Source of the DNA: JBIKWM01 sp044356305
GTDB taxonomy: Bacteria > Bacteroidota > Bacteroidia > UBA10329
Assembly (NCBI GenBank): GCA_044356305.1
Contig: JBIKWM010000020.1
Span: 1 to 58,834 of the forward strand
Direction: 5' to 3'
DNA: 58,834 nucleotides
This document shows, one piece after another, positions 26,388 to 35,905 of this stretch. The translations under genes and the position numbers were made by a program. The notes below the pieces were generated by a model that did not search any database, was not told the DNA's origin, and was given only the letters and a program-made list of their open reading frames with translations. The stretch's first letter is position 1. Each line of letters begins with the position of its first letter.

Positions 26388-27716
26388 TTAACTGCAAGCC
26401 TCTGATACTTCAACCGTACCTGTCGATCCGGCTTCACCATCGTCACCATTCCCACCATTTCCTGCAGTTCCTGATGTTCTCGAATTGCCGCCACCACCGC
26501 CACTGCCGCTTGTTGTGGCTCCAGAAGCACTTGAACCATGATTGGTGTTGTTTGTGGCTACCCCGCCAATGCCAACACTTCCGCTTCCGAGTCCACCATC
26601 TCCACCGGCCCTCACATTGTTTGTGCCGCTCGTGCCGGTGCCACTGCCTCCGTTACCATCATTCCCTCCGCTTCCTCCATTGGCTGTAACTGTTCCCATA
26701 GAAGTGAGCGTGAGGTACTGAAGGTGAACCGTTCCGCCATTGCCACCTTGGCCACCGCCACCGCCACCGCCACCACCGCTCTTATGCCCAGAGGCATTGC
26801 CTCCGTTTGATCCATTTGAACCTGCAAATCCATTGGCATGAATTGTTCCGGTGCTGTTCAGAATGTTGGCATAAATAATGACCACACCTCCGCCTTTTCC
26901 GCCAGCTCCGCCAGCTCCGCCACGGCCTCCTGCACCAGCTGATCCACTTGCACCGTTACCACCGCTGCCACCTCCTCTGCCACCTGATCCGGCAGTGAAG
27001 CCACTAATAGTTGGACCAGCGGTTCCTGCGACACCGTCCAGACCTACGTTACCATTCGATGTGCCAGCTGGGGCCGCAGGTTGGGCGCCACCGGCACCAC
27101 CGCCACCTCCACTGCTGTTGTCGGTGATTATTCCACCACCAGCAATTGTGAGGGTTCCAGAAACATAAACGGTGAATCCTGCTGTGTTCAGGGTGCGGCC
27201 TGCGCCTATCGTAAGGTTAGTATAGTGCATGTCAGACACCAAAGTGGTGGTGCCCGGCCCAATGGTCACGGCCCCATTGGCCCCAGTTCCGAAGTAGCAG
27301 TATCGCACCTCAATATCGTTGGAGAAATCTGATATCGGGGTCGGGCAACCGTTCACATCGCCTGTCAGGCCGCAGGTTATCAGGTCACCTTCCACCAAGG
27401 TTGTAGATGCGTATGATACCGCTGTGGCCCCAACAATCGCTTCACCGTTCAGATACCACTGATAGTTGCATGTTCCAGGACATACGCCAATCAGTGTGGC
27501 GTTGAACGTTATGTTGATACCGGGTGCTCCAACTACGGGCATCGCTGGTACACTAGCGATGTTCACTGCCTGTGCGCTCACCTTCTGAGTAGCACCCAAC
27601 CCTATCACACAAATGGACGCACATAGGATTCTAGTAAGGGCTGCCTTCACTGAGGGCAGGTTTCCTTGAGTGACCATGTTTCTCATTGCTTCCAGTTTAG
27701 TTGATTTTAATTTCAC
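26388..27716 (-). CDS. Secreted glycine-rich protein with Ig-like N-terminal domain
   Basis: The 442-aa protein has a long basic n-region and signal core (TRILCASICVIGLGATQKVSAQA). An Ig-like segment follows (NYQWYLNGEAIVG to LTGDVNGCPT), then a beta stretch (HYTNLTIGAGRTLNTAGF), then about 230 residues very rich in Gly, interrupted by short strands such as VVIIYANI and VHLQYLTL. No T9SS sorting domain is visible. The start is taken as GTG 27716, because AAGGAGGA sits four bases before it, a rare strong Shine-Dalgarno here; a TTG at 27737 is the alternative. It begins 21 bp after the fibre gene stop. Confidence 0.75.
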   Translation of the reverse strand: MKLKSTKLEAMRNMVTQGNLPSVKAALTRILCASICVIGLGATQKVSAQAVNIASVPAMPVVGAPGINITFNATLIGVCPGTCNYQWYLNGEAIVGATAVSYASTTLVEGDLITCGLTGDVNGCPTPISDFSNDIEVRYCYFGTGANGAVTIGPGTTTLVSDMHYTNLTIGAGRTLNTAGFTVYVSGTLTIAGGGIITDNSSGGGGGAGGAQPAAPAGTSNGNVGLDGVAGTAGPTISGFTAGSGGRGGGSGGNGASGSAGAGGRGGAGGAGGKGGGVVIIYANILNSTGTIHANGFAGSNGSNGGNASGHKSGGGGGGGGGQGGNGGTVHLQYLTLTSMGTVTANGGSGGNDGNGGSGTGTSGTNNVRAGGDGGLGSGSVGIGGVATNNTNHGSSASGATTSGSGGGGGNSRTSGTAGNGGNGDDGEAGSTGTVEVSEACS

Positions 27717-27720
27717 TGAT

Positions 27721-27728
27721 TCCTCCTT
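27721..27728 (-). promoter_or_regulatory. Strong Shine-Dalgarno AAGGAGGA before the Gly-rich gene
   Basis: On the minus strand AAGGAGGA, then ATCA, then GTG. Few other genes in the window have such a site, so it decides the start and suggests reinitiation after the upstream fibre gene. Confidence 0.7.
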
Positions 27729-27737
27729 AATGTTCAA

Positions 27738-30461
27738 TCACTGAACCTTCATCAATTGCATGCTTCGGTTATACATCTCAGCATCACCGGTTGCGTCAGT
27801 CACTTTCCATCGCACTTCAACAACATCTCCGGCAAGCACGTTGGTCAGGTACGCATTGGTTCCCAGACCGGTTGAGTGGTCACTTGGGCTTTTGAATTCA
27901 CGTTCGGAGGGGGCATGCATAACCCCATTTACGAATATTGCGATTTTGATGATATTGTCGGTTCTGTTGACATTGTAAACCGATGTTGAGAACCAAACCA
28001 AGAAGTTTCCTTCACCTGGGGTCACACTCATGCTGGCCACTGAAGTGTATGTGGTACTGTGGAAACCGGTGATATTCGATCCTGAGACGGACGCAGCCTG
28101 TGAAGACACAGGGGGAGGCGAACCCCATGACAATACCCCGTTACCGTTGTTCAGAAGGGCTTGGTTCACCGAAGTGGCCTGACGGGCAGGTAAGATATAG
28201 CGGATGTCGGCACCACCTTGGGCACCGGCTTCGAATGAGGTGATGCCGGTGCAATTGCCTTGGATCTGAAGTTGACCAGACTCTCCATTGGTATTGGAAA
28301 TCAGGACATCAGCATCCTCAACAATGATTCCCTTTTCTGTGCCGGTACCGGCTACCACCCCCGTCACTCTAATACCCGTGGACGTTAAAGTGCCTCCAGA
28401 CTCGGTCATGGCTGGCATTGTTATATCAAGACCTTTCCAATCAGTGGCACCTGAGGCATTTGTCACAGCACCAGAGCTCACTTTCAATGCTGTTATGGCA
28501 CTGCCTGAAGCAGCAGTGGTCGCTGGCAGAGAGATGTTCAAGCCGGTCAAAGACTGTTCGGTATTCGTGAAATTCGTGGAGAGGTCAGCATTAATGGCGG
28601 TCAGTGTACCGGCCAAGGCTGTAGCTGCCTGTGCACCCAGGCCGAGCATGGTGCCGCTGGTCTGATTTGACTTGATATCAACAACAGGGCGGGCGGGGGT
28701 GGCGGCCAAATTGTATGCGACAAGTGTTGAGCCGGTGTTAGCGGAGCCGGTGTTTGCCACTCTAAGCACATTACCGGTGTTTGCAGCGTTACTTCCAGAT
28801 AGCGAAATGTCGGCCAAAGCGGTACTTGTGCTGTTAGTTGCAGCTGGGGTGTTGCCGGTAAATGCAGTAGAGGTGGAGCTGATGCTCAGGGCACTCCCTA
28901 CGGTAAGCGCATTGCCCCGTCCTCGAATCACTGTTCCTGATGTACTGGAATTTGCATCAAAATTCGCTAAGATGCCCGTCAGACTGGCCGATCCAGACGC
29001 GACATTCAGCACAGTTCCTGATGTTAAAGAGTTTCCTGAGATATTCGCCACCGTGCCAATTGTAGTTGCATTCCCTCGGACCCTGATGACAGTTCCATCT
29101 GTGCTCCCTGTCGTGAGCAGGTCCGCCAACACACCCGTGTGAGAGGCAGATGATGAACTCACATTTAACGCTGTTCCAGTGGTCAGAGAATTGGCGGTAA
29201 GGTTGGCAACTTTGCCAGTAGTGAGCATATTGCCTTGGGCATTCAGAACAGTTCCGGCCGTGCTACCTGATGCATCCAGATTGACAAGGTTGCCAGTGAG
29301 ACCTGCAGAAGAAGATGCGATGTTCAATCCAGTTCCTGAGGTAAGTGCATTGGCTGTGACAACAATACCTGAACCTGTGGTGATGGCATTTGAGGTCACG
29401 TTGATTGCCCGGCCCGATGTGATGGCACTGCCAGTTACGTCAAGCACGTTGCCAGAGGTAGATCCGGTTGAGTTGAAATGTACCAGTGACCCGGTGTGAC
29501 CCACTGAACTAGAGGAAACGTTGAGTCCTGTTCCGCTTGTCAGACCATTGGCAGTGAGAACGATGCCAGATCCTGTGGTAAGTGAGTTTGCAGTGATGTT
29601 CAGTCCCCGCCCAGTGTTGGTCGCGTTGGTTATGTCGAGCGTGTAGGTGGCTGTTGGGGTCATTCCGATACCCACTTCCGCAGCACCTGCATTGATGCGC
29701 ATCCTTTCAGAACCAGTAGTGGCGAAGCGCAGAGGTTGAGCATCAAAGGTCCCGAGGTAGTTCAGAGCCGGATTGGTGCCTGAATTTCCGGTCAGAGACC
29801 AGTCATTGCCAGGGCTCCAGCTAAGATTACCACTGCCGTCCGACTGCAACAATTGGCCATTGCTCGGGGCAGTAGTCGGCCAAGTATATGTAATGTCAGC
29901 GGTCTGAGCTCCGGCCTTGTGCGTTGTGGTAAAGGTGCCAGCGGGGTTCTGAAGCTGAATGCCGTATGACGTGCCAGCAGAAGAACCCACTCGGATATTT
30001 CCACCCGTTACTTCAAGCTTCTCTGCAGGCGCCACATCACCTATGCCCACAAACCCTGAGGCAAGAACAGAGATTCCCTCATGCCCTGCCGTGTGGACAA
30101 TCGGGAAACCGCTCATGATCAGCTCTTGAGTGGCGGTGTGATTGCCAAGGTCATCGGCACCACCGCCACCACCAAAAGGTTGCCATGCTGCCCCATCATA
30201 ATAATAGAAGCCATCGCTGCCATCGGTCTGATATACCAAAAGACCCGTGGCCGGGGCCACAATGGCGGTCTTCTGCGCTTGGGTCATTCTCGGCACAAGC
30301 AGACCCTGTGTGGTGCTGCGCATCTCAAGCATGGCTGAACTGACAGGCGAGAATGCTGTGCTACCTATGCCAACCCCTTGCGCACTCGCTGACTGAATGG
30401 CTACGGTAAGGGTCAATGCCACTGTGGCGGCACTGATCAATCTGGTCGTGTTTGTTCCCAT
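27738..30461 (-). CDS. Large secreted fibre-like repeat protein
   Basis: The 907-aa protein has a signal peptide (TRLISAATVALTLTVAIQSASAQ) and an N-terminal region like Bacteroidota tail-fibre-type proteins (MLEMRSTTQGLLVPRMTQAQ, GLLVYQTDGSDGFYYYDGAAW). About 450 residues of degenerate Ser/Thr/Gly repeats with alternating LNVSSSS, TTGTAL and GNVLDV follow, suggesting a triple-stranded beta structure. The last 120 residues (ASMSVTPGEGNFLVWFSTSVY to YNRSMQLMKV) look like a C1q/TNF-like trimerising head. No T9SS CTD is present. It is the first gene of a pair with the Gly-rich protein. It is probably a surface adhesin or fibre, and the role is inferred. Confidence 0.75.
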   Translation of the reverse strand: MGTNTTRLISAATVALTLTVAIQSASAQGVGIGSTAFSPVSSAMLEMRSTTQGLLVPRMTQAQKTAIVAPATGLLVYQTDGSDGFYYYDGAAWQPFGGGGGADDLGNHTATQELIMSGFPIVHTAGHEGISVLASGFVGIGDVAPAEKLEVTGGNIRVGSSAGTSYGIQLQNPAGTFTTTHKAGAQTADITYTWPTTAPSNGQLLQSDGSGNLSWSPGNDWSLTGNSGTNPALNYLGTFDAQPLRFATTGSERMRINAGAAEVGIGMTPTATYTLDITNATNTGRGLNITANSLTTGSGIVLTANGLTSGTGLNVSSSSVGHTGSLVHFNSTGSTSGNVLDVTGSAITSGRAINVTSNAITTGSGIVVTANALTSGTGLNIASSSAGLTGNLVNLDASGSTAGTVLNAQGNMLTTGKVANLTANSLTTGTALNVSSSSASHTGVLADLLTTGSTDGTVIRVRGNATTIGTVANISGNSLTSGTVLNVASGSASLTGILANFDANSSTSGTVIRGRGNALTVGSALSISSTSTAFTGNTPAATNSTSTALADISLSGSNAANTGNVLRVANTGSANTGSTLVAYNLAATPARPVVDIKSNQTSGTMLGLGAQAATALAGTLTAINADLSTNFTNTEQSLTGLNISLPATTAASGSAITALKVSSGAVTNASGATDWKGLDITMPAMTESGGTLTSTGIRVTGVVAGTGTEKGIIVEDADVLISNTNGESGQLQIQGNCTGITSFEAGAQGGADIRYILPARQATSVNQALLNNGNGVLSWGSPPPVSSQAASVSGSNITGFHSTTYTSVASMSVTPGEGNFLVWFSTSVYNVNRTDNIIKIAIFVNGVMHAPSEREFKSPSDHSTGLGTNAYLTNVLAGDVVEVRWKVTDATGDAEMYNRSMQLMKVQ

Positions 30462-30591
30462 GGCCTAACTGAATTTTAATGAGCGGTCTAACGCAAGGTT
30501 GTTACAAGGGGTTCCGGAGAGTCTGCTGTTTCTCGACCACCGACCGGATATACCGGATAATCGGCTTATTATTTCCGTTGAACAGCACCTT

Positions 30592-30599
30592 TACCTTCG
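30592..30599 (+). promoter_or_regulatory. TACCTTCG promoter element, 6 nt before ATG
   Basis: TACCTTCG ends six bases before the helicase ATG at 30606. Confidence 0.6.
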
Positions 30600-30605
30600 C
30601 CTGCG

Positions 30606-32012
30606 ATGACACCATTGGAGATTTTCCTGAATCTGCGTGCAAATCTACCATTCGAGCCTACCAAAGGGCAAGAAGGGGTGCTTTATTCCTTGTCAGAGTT
30701 CCTTTATATCGATGAACAGCACCCTATTTACCGCCTTTCGGGGTACGCGGGCACGGGAAAGACATCAATGATCAGGGCGATTACGGCCACTTTGAAACTC
30801 ATGGGCCGCAAGTATGCTCTATTGGCTCCGACAGGACGGGCGGCCAAGGTCATATCGGCCTATTCGGGCGAGAGGTCGTTCACTATTCATAGGATGATCT
30901 ATCAGACCATGGCCGATGAGGATGGCCGCCTGCACTTCGTGTTGCGGAAGAACACTGGTAAAGATGCGGTCGTGATAGTCGATGAGGCATCAATGATAGG
31001 GGGCGAGAGTGCCATCGGAGGCACAGACCTGCTCTCTGACCTCATGGAATTTGTCGCATCGGGCAAACGATGCCGACTGATATTGATCGGAGATACCGCC
31101 CAGTTGCCTCCGGTGGGAAGTAATCTGTCACCGGCCCTTGACCCAGAAGTGCTCGCAGCACGTTTCCAATTTGAGCGGTCAATGCAGGCCGAACTTACCG
31201 AGGTGGTGCGGCAGCAGCGTGATTCGGGCATATTGCAGAATGCCACCTATCTGAGGTCGCTTATAAGAGGAGAGGAGGACGATATCCGCTTAATGATTGA
31301 TAAGGATGTCATAGCCATTGATGGGTCAGAACTAGCCGAACTGCTGGCTGATGAGGTGGCACGTCATGGGCGCGAAGGAGTAATGCTAATAACCCGTTCA
31401 AACAAGCGGGCCAATAGATTCAATGCTCAGATACGGCTGCAGGTGCTCGGTTTCGAAGACGAATTTGTGCCGAACGATATGCTCATGGTGGTCAAGAACA
31501 ACTACCATTGGCTCGATGCCAAGACCAACAAGAACGAGCTGATTGCCAATGGTGACATGGTAGAGGTGGTGCGCATCGGCAGGACTCATCATTACCATGG
31601 GTTCCGTTTCACCGACCTGACCATAAGGATGTACGACACCGTGGAGGCCAATGATGTGGATGTGCGTGTCTGGACCGATTGTCTTATGGCCGAAGGTCCC
31701 GCCATGCCCGCTGACGATGTCCGGGTCCTTCACGGTCTGGTGCGTGCCGAGGCATCAGGTGCCGGAAGCCAAAAGGAGATGCGTAAACTGATGGAGGCTG
31801 ACCCTTATCTCAACGCACTTCAGGTGAAATATGGCTACGCAGTGACATGTCATAAGGCACAGGGTGGGCAATGGCCTGTGGTATTTATTGATCAGGGCTA
31901 CCTTACCGAAGAGATGCTTGATGCCAACTACCTGCGCTGGCTTTACACGGCTTTCACTCGGGCCACCGAGAAGGTATATCTCATCAATTTCAATGCACGG
32001 TTCTTTGAATGA
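30606..32012 (+). CDS. RecD-like ATP-dependent DNA helicase
   Basis: The 468-aa SF1B helicase has Walker A SGYAGTGKTSMIRA near residue 42, ALLAPTGRAAKV (motif Ia), IVDEASMI (motif II), GDTAQLPPVG (motif III), and the C-terminal VTCHKAQGGQWPVVFI and YTAFTRATEKVYL (motifs V/VI). It lacks the long N-terminal domain of RecD2, as usual in Bacteroidota. It is presumably a 5'-3' helicase in repair. The start ATG is fixed by the promoter element just upstream. It is divergent from the fibre gene. Confidence 0.92.
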   Translation: MTPLEIFLNLRANLPFEPTKGQEGVLYSLSEFLYIDEQHPIYRLSGYAGTGKTSMIRAITATLKLMGRKYALLAPTGRAAKVISAYSGERSFTIHRMIYQTMADEDGRLHFVLRKNTGKDAVVIVDEASMIGGESAIGGTDLLSDLMEFVASGKRCRLILIGDTAQLPPVGSNLSPALDPEVLAARFQFERSMQAELTEVVRQQRDSGILQNATYLRSLIRGEEDDIRLMIDKDVIAIDGSELAELLADEVARHGREGVMLITRSNKRANRFNAQIRLQVLGFEDEFVPNDMLMVVKNNYHWLDAKTNKNELIANGDMVEVVRIGRTHHYHGFRFTDLTIRMYDTVEANDVDVRVWTDCLMAEGPAMPADDVRVLHGLVRAEASGAGSQKEMRKLMEADPYLNALQVKYGYAVTCHKAQGGQWPVVFIDQGYLTEEMLDANYLRWLYTAFTRATEKVYLINFNARFFE

Positions 32013-32013
32013 A

Positions 32014-32041
32014 AAAGGCCCGGAATCACTGCCGGGCCTTT
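32014..32041. terminator. Bidirectional terminator
   Basis: AAAGGCCCGG (32014-32023) pairs perfectly with CCGGGCCTTT (32032-32041). It lies between the convergent helicase and DUF4412 genes, immediately after the helicase stop. Confidence 0.88.
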
Positions 32042-32067
32042 GCCATTGGTAACACAAACCGATTCAA

Positions 32068-32709
32068 TCAGCCACCCATCATCTTGGTGAGCTGATCCAT
32101 GGTCATTTTCTCAAATCCTGCTGGTACTTCAAAATCGCTGGCGGGCAATGTGGCCTTCTCCACTTTCTTGGCCGACATGCGCATGGTCATGCCTTGCTGA
32201 CTTATCTCATATTCGAGCGGATATCCTTTCAGCCCCTTGAATTCGCGGCTCGCCTTGGCCGGCAATTCCTCCGTGTAATAAATGGTCACTGGGTTGGCTG
32301 CCTGATCATAGGTCACCTCGGCTTTTTTGCACACGTAACCGGCAATGGTCTTTGTGCCGTCCATGTATTTTATCTCCGGCTTGGCCTTCTTTTCCTTCTT
32401 ATCCAGATCATCTGCGGTCATCTCCACATTCATCTTGCGGCCCATCATATCCAGAAGCATGTTCACCTTGTTGGTTTTATTGTTGACCAAGGTTATCTGT
32501 TTCATGCCCATGGCCATGTTCTGTTCTACGCGCACCATGTCGCCCTTTAGGCTGGTCGACATCTCTTCGGGCAACATGGCTTCCATGCCTTTCATCTGGG
32601 CAGGCAGGGCAACGTACTCTATACCGTAAGTCACCTTGCCTTCAAACATCTGGGCGTAAGCCCCGATTGTCGTGGCTGCGAAAAGGGCTGTCAGGAACAG
32701 ATTCTTCAT
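32068..32709 (-). CDS. DUF4412 domain-containing secreted protein
   Basis: The 213-aa protein has a signal peptide (MKNLFLTALFAATTIGAYAQ) followed by FEGKVTYGIEY, the usual start of DUF4412 proteins. It is Met-rich in the middle and C-terminus (QNMAMGMKQIT, QQGMTMRM). The motif TIAGYVCKKAEV is also typical. It is predicted periplasmic or outer-membrane-facing, with no known activity. The start at 32709 avoids overlap with the upstream gene, which ends at 32723. Confidence 0.85.
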   Translation of the reverse strand: MKNLFLTALFAATTIGAYAQMFEGKVTYGIEYVALPAQMKGMEAMLPEEMSTSLKGDMVRVEQNMAMGMKQITLVNNKTNKVNMLLDMMGRKMNVEMTADDLDKKEKKAKPEIKYMDGTKTIAGYVCKKAEVTYDQAANPVTIYYTEELPAKASREFKGLKGYPLEYEISQQGMTMRMSAKKVEKATLPASDFEVPAGFEKMTMDQLTKMMGG

Positions 32710-32722
32710 TTTATTGATGGAT

Positions 32723-33421
32723 TCAATTGCCAAAAACAGTCTGGAGTATATCGTTCACCTGGTGCGACACATCGGTTCGGATCTTCTTCTCCTCTCCGGC
32801 CACCAGCACAAAAAGACCATCGGTGGCTTTGCCGGTGGTGTAGTCCGTCAGGTCGGTGTTAACAGTTGGCTGCCCGATAAACGGGGCAATGGTGTTGTAA
32901 TTGGTAGTGAGTGTTGCCCATGCACTCTGGGCACCAACAGATTGGAGCGCGTCCAATACATATGGCCTGAATGCAGTGTTTATGGCCGGTTGGGTGGCTC
33001 CTTTAAGATACATGGTCGCGGCATCGTCATTGCCGTTCAGAATGGTCAGACCATCGGTGATGGTCATTCCTGTGATGGCATCAATCAGGATGGGCGTGGC
33101 CTCAATGGCAGCTTGCTCTGCGGCACGGTTCATTTTCAGAATAACCTCGTCAACCAAGGCCTGACCGCCTGGAACCTGACCGATCACATTCATGATCGGT
33201 TCCGCCTCTGGCGGCAAAAGAATCTTTATCAGCTCGTTACCGAAATATCCATCAAGCTTATTTCCCTGATACACCGCGGTATCGGACCCCACCTTAAGGG
33301 CCTCTTTCAAACCTTCAACAATCTGAGCATCAGAAAGTGGGATGTTGTTCAGGATCTCATCGCACGAAGTGAATGAGAATACACCGGCCACAAAGACCAA
33401 AGAGGCTATTACGTTCTTCAT
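32723..33421 (-). CDS. DUF4197 domain-containing lipoprotein
   Basis: The 232-aa protein starts with a lipoprotein signal (MKNVIASLVFVAGVFSFTSCD, lipobox Cys20). The DUF4197 domain follows: LSDAQIVEGLKEALKVGSD near residue 29, YFGNELIKILLP, VILKMNRAAEQAA, and the C-terminal KATDGLFVLVAGEEKKIR. It is probably lipid-anchored, and the function is unknown. It lies 13 bp upstream of DUF4412 and 12 bp after the choice-of-anchor L gene, so the three may form a transcription unit. Confidence 0.9.
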   Translation of the reverse strand: MKNVIASLVFVAGVFSFTSCDEILNNIPLSDAQIVEGLKEALKVGSDTAVYQGNKLDGYFGNELIKILLPPEAEPIMNVIGQVPGGQALVDEVILKMNRAAEQAAIEATPILIDAITGMTITDGLTILNGNDDAATMYLKGATQPAINTAFRPYVLDALQSVGAQSAWATLTTNYNTIAPFIGQPTVNTDLTDYTTGKATDGLFVLVAGEEKKIRTDVSHQVNDILQTVFGN

Positions 33422-33433
33422 CAGAGCTGTTTA

Positions 33434-35797
33434 TCAGTTGGCGCTACGCAGCAGGTGGAAGTAACCCGTAAGTGGTTCAATCTCTTTCTCAGATGGGACC
33501 AGAACATAGAAGTACACCCCATCCGGGTAGCTCTCGCCATCCCAGTCGTTCTGGTAGTCCTCATTGTTGTAGATGTTGAAGCCCCACCTGTTGTAGATGC
33601 GCAACGAACTCTGCGGGTACAGGTTCAGATTGGTGGCAGTAAGGAACTGATTGAATGCATCGCCATTGGGGGTGAATACGTTGGGCACTATCACCTCACA
33701 GTCGCGAATGGTCACCTCCACAGGTTCCTGAACCACAAAACCGCATGCATCGGTCACAGTCACCATGTAACTGTAAATGGTCGATGTGTCGCCTGATGCG
33801 GTGGGCAAAGTGGCCTGAATGTCAACCAGCACAGAATCATTCTCGGTCGAGCCTGTTATATCTGGCCCGCTCCATGAGTAGGTGTAAGGTGCCAAGCTGC
33901 CCGAGGCACTAGCGGTGAGCAATATCTCCAACCGCTCGCAGATGACGCTGTCTGGGCTGGCTACGGCTGCAAGTACATAATTCGGCACTGTGACCAATGT
34001 GGTATCTGTGGCCTGTGCACCGCACACGTCAGTCACCACAACTTCAAACGTGGCATCGTCCTGCGGATATACATAGATGCTATCACTCATCCAGCTACCT
34101 GAATTCCAATTGTAGGTGAGCGGTATTGCATTACCGGTGGCAAGGGCCACGAGCATGGTCTCCTGCCCGGGGCACGAGATGGTTGTGTCGTTGGTTGTCA
34201 CAACGGTCGGGGCCTGATAAGGCAGCACTGTAACAGTCACCGACTCCGTTATCACCCCGGCATTGCAGTTGTCGCTCACGTACACCTCGTACGTGGTGGT
34301 GGTGGCAGGGTCAACATTGATCGTGGATGTGCCCTGACCTGAGCTCCAGGTATAGGTGTATGGCTGCTGACCTCCGCTGGCAATGGCCGTGAGCGTGGCT
34401 GTCTCGCTGGGGCAGAAGAGTTCAAGGTCGGGGGTGGTGTTCACCACTATAGGTTCGGCAACAATGTCCACATCAACAGAATTGGACTGGGTACCGCACA
34501 GGTCTTCTACATACACGGTGTACACCTGACCTGTGTATGGAGGGTAGAGCCACAGGCTCGGGCCTGAGCCACCTCCTGTCCAGTTGAAAGTGTAGGGCGG
34601 ATGACCGGCATCGGACTGTATGGTGGCGGTCACCTGAATGCTGTCGGCATAGCAGTCGGGTGGTTGCACCACGGCCAGGTCGATGGTGTAGGTGTCAGGG
34701 TCGCGTATCAGCACGGTGCCGGTGCTCGGAATAAGAAATCCACACTCGGAGACGGAGTAAACAGTCACATAAAGCGTGTCAATGCCTTCGGCAATGCCGT
34801 CATCGATGGCAGAAACGTTAAGGAACAGGCTGTCCTCACCGATCTGGAAGGTTAGGGTATCGACCAGATTGTTGATGTCGGTGCCCATAATGGCATTTCC
34901 CGAGTAGTAAATATGAAACCCGGCAACAGTATCAGTCTCCTCACGGGTGAAGATGATGTTGCCAGAGGTCTGTCCGCAGCCCTCCACAATGGTGCCATCA
35001 GCAGCACCGATGTTCAGATTTACAGTGATGGTAGGCGATATGAAGCTCCTGGCTTTGAGGAAAATGCCAGAGTCATAGGCGAAGTCGCCAGCATCGGCAA
35101 GGGCCAGTTTGATGTGATAGGTCTCTCCACAGGTGACGGCAGCGCGTGCGGCCAGAGTCACAGTGTGTCCATCGAAAACGATTCCGTTGGCACCTCCGGC
35201 AGAATTGTCAACGTAATACTGCGCATTCAATCCATCATTCACATTGTCAATGGTCACCGGAGTGACCCCATCGGGCAATAGCGCAAGGTTCACCCCTCCG
35301 TTGGCAAAGGGGCCGGCAAATCCGGGTCCGCTGATGATGAACGCAAAGACATCGTTGAATCCACTGTTCACAAACTCAGGGTATTCCTCTGACCCGAAGA
35401 TGTATTCGAAATTGATGGAATCACCGGTAGGTACGAAATCGAATTCAAGGACAACCGCATCGTTGGTGCCGGCACTGCTGACCACGTCAAGGTCTGCATC
35501 ACCGTTGCCCCCGGGCCCACCTGTGGCAAAATTGCCTCCGGCACCTGGGATGTTGTTTACATCACCGCTCGACATCACAAGACCTTCGGTGATGGGGAAC
35601 CCACCGGCCGATAGGAAGGTTCCGATCTGCATCGGGTCGCCTGTGTAACTGATATTGCTCACCGTCACGCCCTGACCCACCAGCACATCCTGCACAAGCT
35701 GCTGAGGAGTAAGGGTATTATCAATGGTCATCTGGGCCGAGGCTGTGGCGGCTATGGCCATCAGTGCGGCACTCATCAGGTTTATCCTCTTGGTCAT
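33434..35797 (-). CDS. Choice-of-anchor L protein with T9SS type B sorting domain
   Basis: The 787-aa protein has a signal peptide (INLMSAALMAIAATASAQM) and an N-terminal choice-of-anchor L domain (TPQQLVQDVLVGQGVTVSN, FEYIFGSEEYPEFV). A Calx-beta-like segment and several Ig/SprB-like beta domains with PYTYTWSSG and PLTYNWNSG motifs follow. The last 85 residues (VPNVFTPNGDAFNQF, LRIYNRWGFNIYNNEDYQN, WDGESYPDGVYFYVL) are the type B or gliding-motility-associated CTD. It should be exported by T9SS to the surface as an adhesin or filament-like protein. Confidence 0.93.
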   Translation of the reverse strand: MTKRINLMSAALMAIAATASAQMTIDNTLTPQQLVQDVLVGQGVTVSNISYTGDPMQIGTFLSAGGFPITEGLVMSSGDVNNIPGAGGNFATGGPGGNGDADLDVVSSAGTNDAVVLEFDFVPTGDSINFEYIFGSEEYPEFVNSGFNDVFAFIISGPGFAGPFANGGVNLALLPDGVTPVTIDNVNDGLNAQYYVDNSAGGANGIVFDGHTVTLAARAAVTCGETYHIKLALADAGDFAYDSGIFLKARSFISPTITVNLNIGAADGTIVEGCGQTSGNIIFTREETDTVAGFHIYYSGNAIMGTDINNLVDTLTFQIGEDSLFLNVSAIDDGIAEGIDTLYVTVYSVSECGFLIPSTGTVLIRDPDTYTIDLAVVQPPDCYADSIQVTATIQSDAGHPPYTFNWTGGGSGPSLWLYPPYTGQVYTVYVEDLCGTQSNSVDVDIVAEPIVVNTTPDLELFCPSETATLTAIASGGQQPYTYTWSSGQGTSTINVDPATTTTYEVYVSDNCNAGVITESVTVTVLPYQAPTVVTTNDTTISCPGQETMLVALATGNAIPLTYNWNSGSWMSDSIYVYPQDDATFEVVVTDVCGAQATDTTLVTVPNYVLAAVASPDSVICERLEILLTASASGSLAPYTYSWSGPDITGSTENDSVLVDIQATLPTASGDTSTIYSYMVTVTDACGFVVQEPVEVTIRDCEVIVPNVFTPNGDAFNQFLTATNLNLYPQSSLRIYNRWGFNIYNNEDYQNDWDGESYPDGVYFYVLVPSEKEIEPLTGYFHLLRSAN

Positions 35798-35905
35798 GGA
35801 GGGGAGGGTAAGTGGGTGAAAAAGGTGGGCTAAAGTATGCGATCAGACGTATGTTCCGACCATGAGTGGCCTTATCATTTCAACGGCTGAGTCCTTTGCC
35901 ATTGC

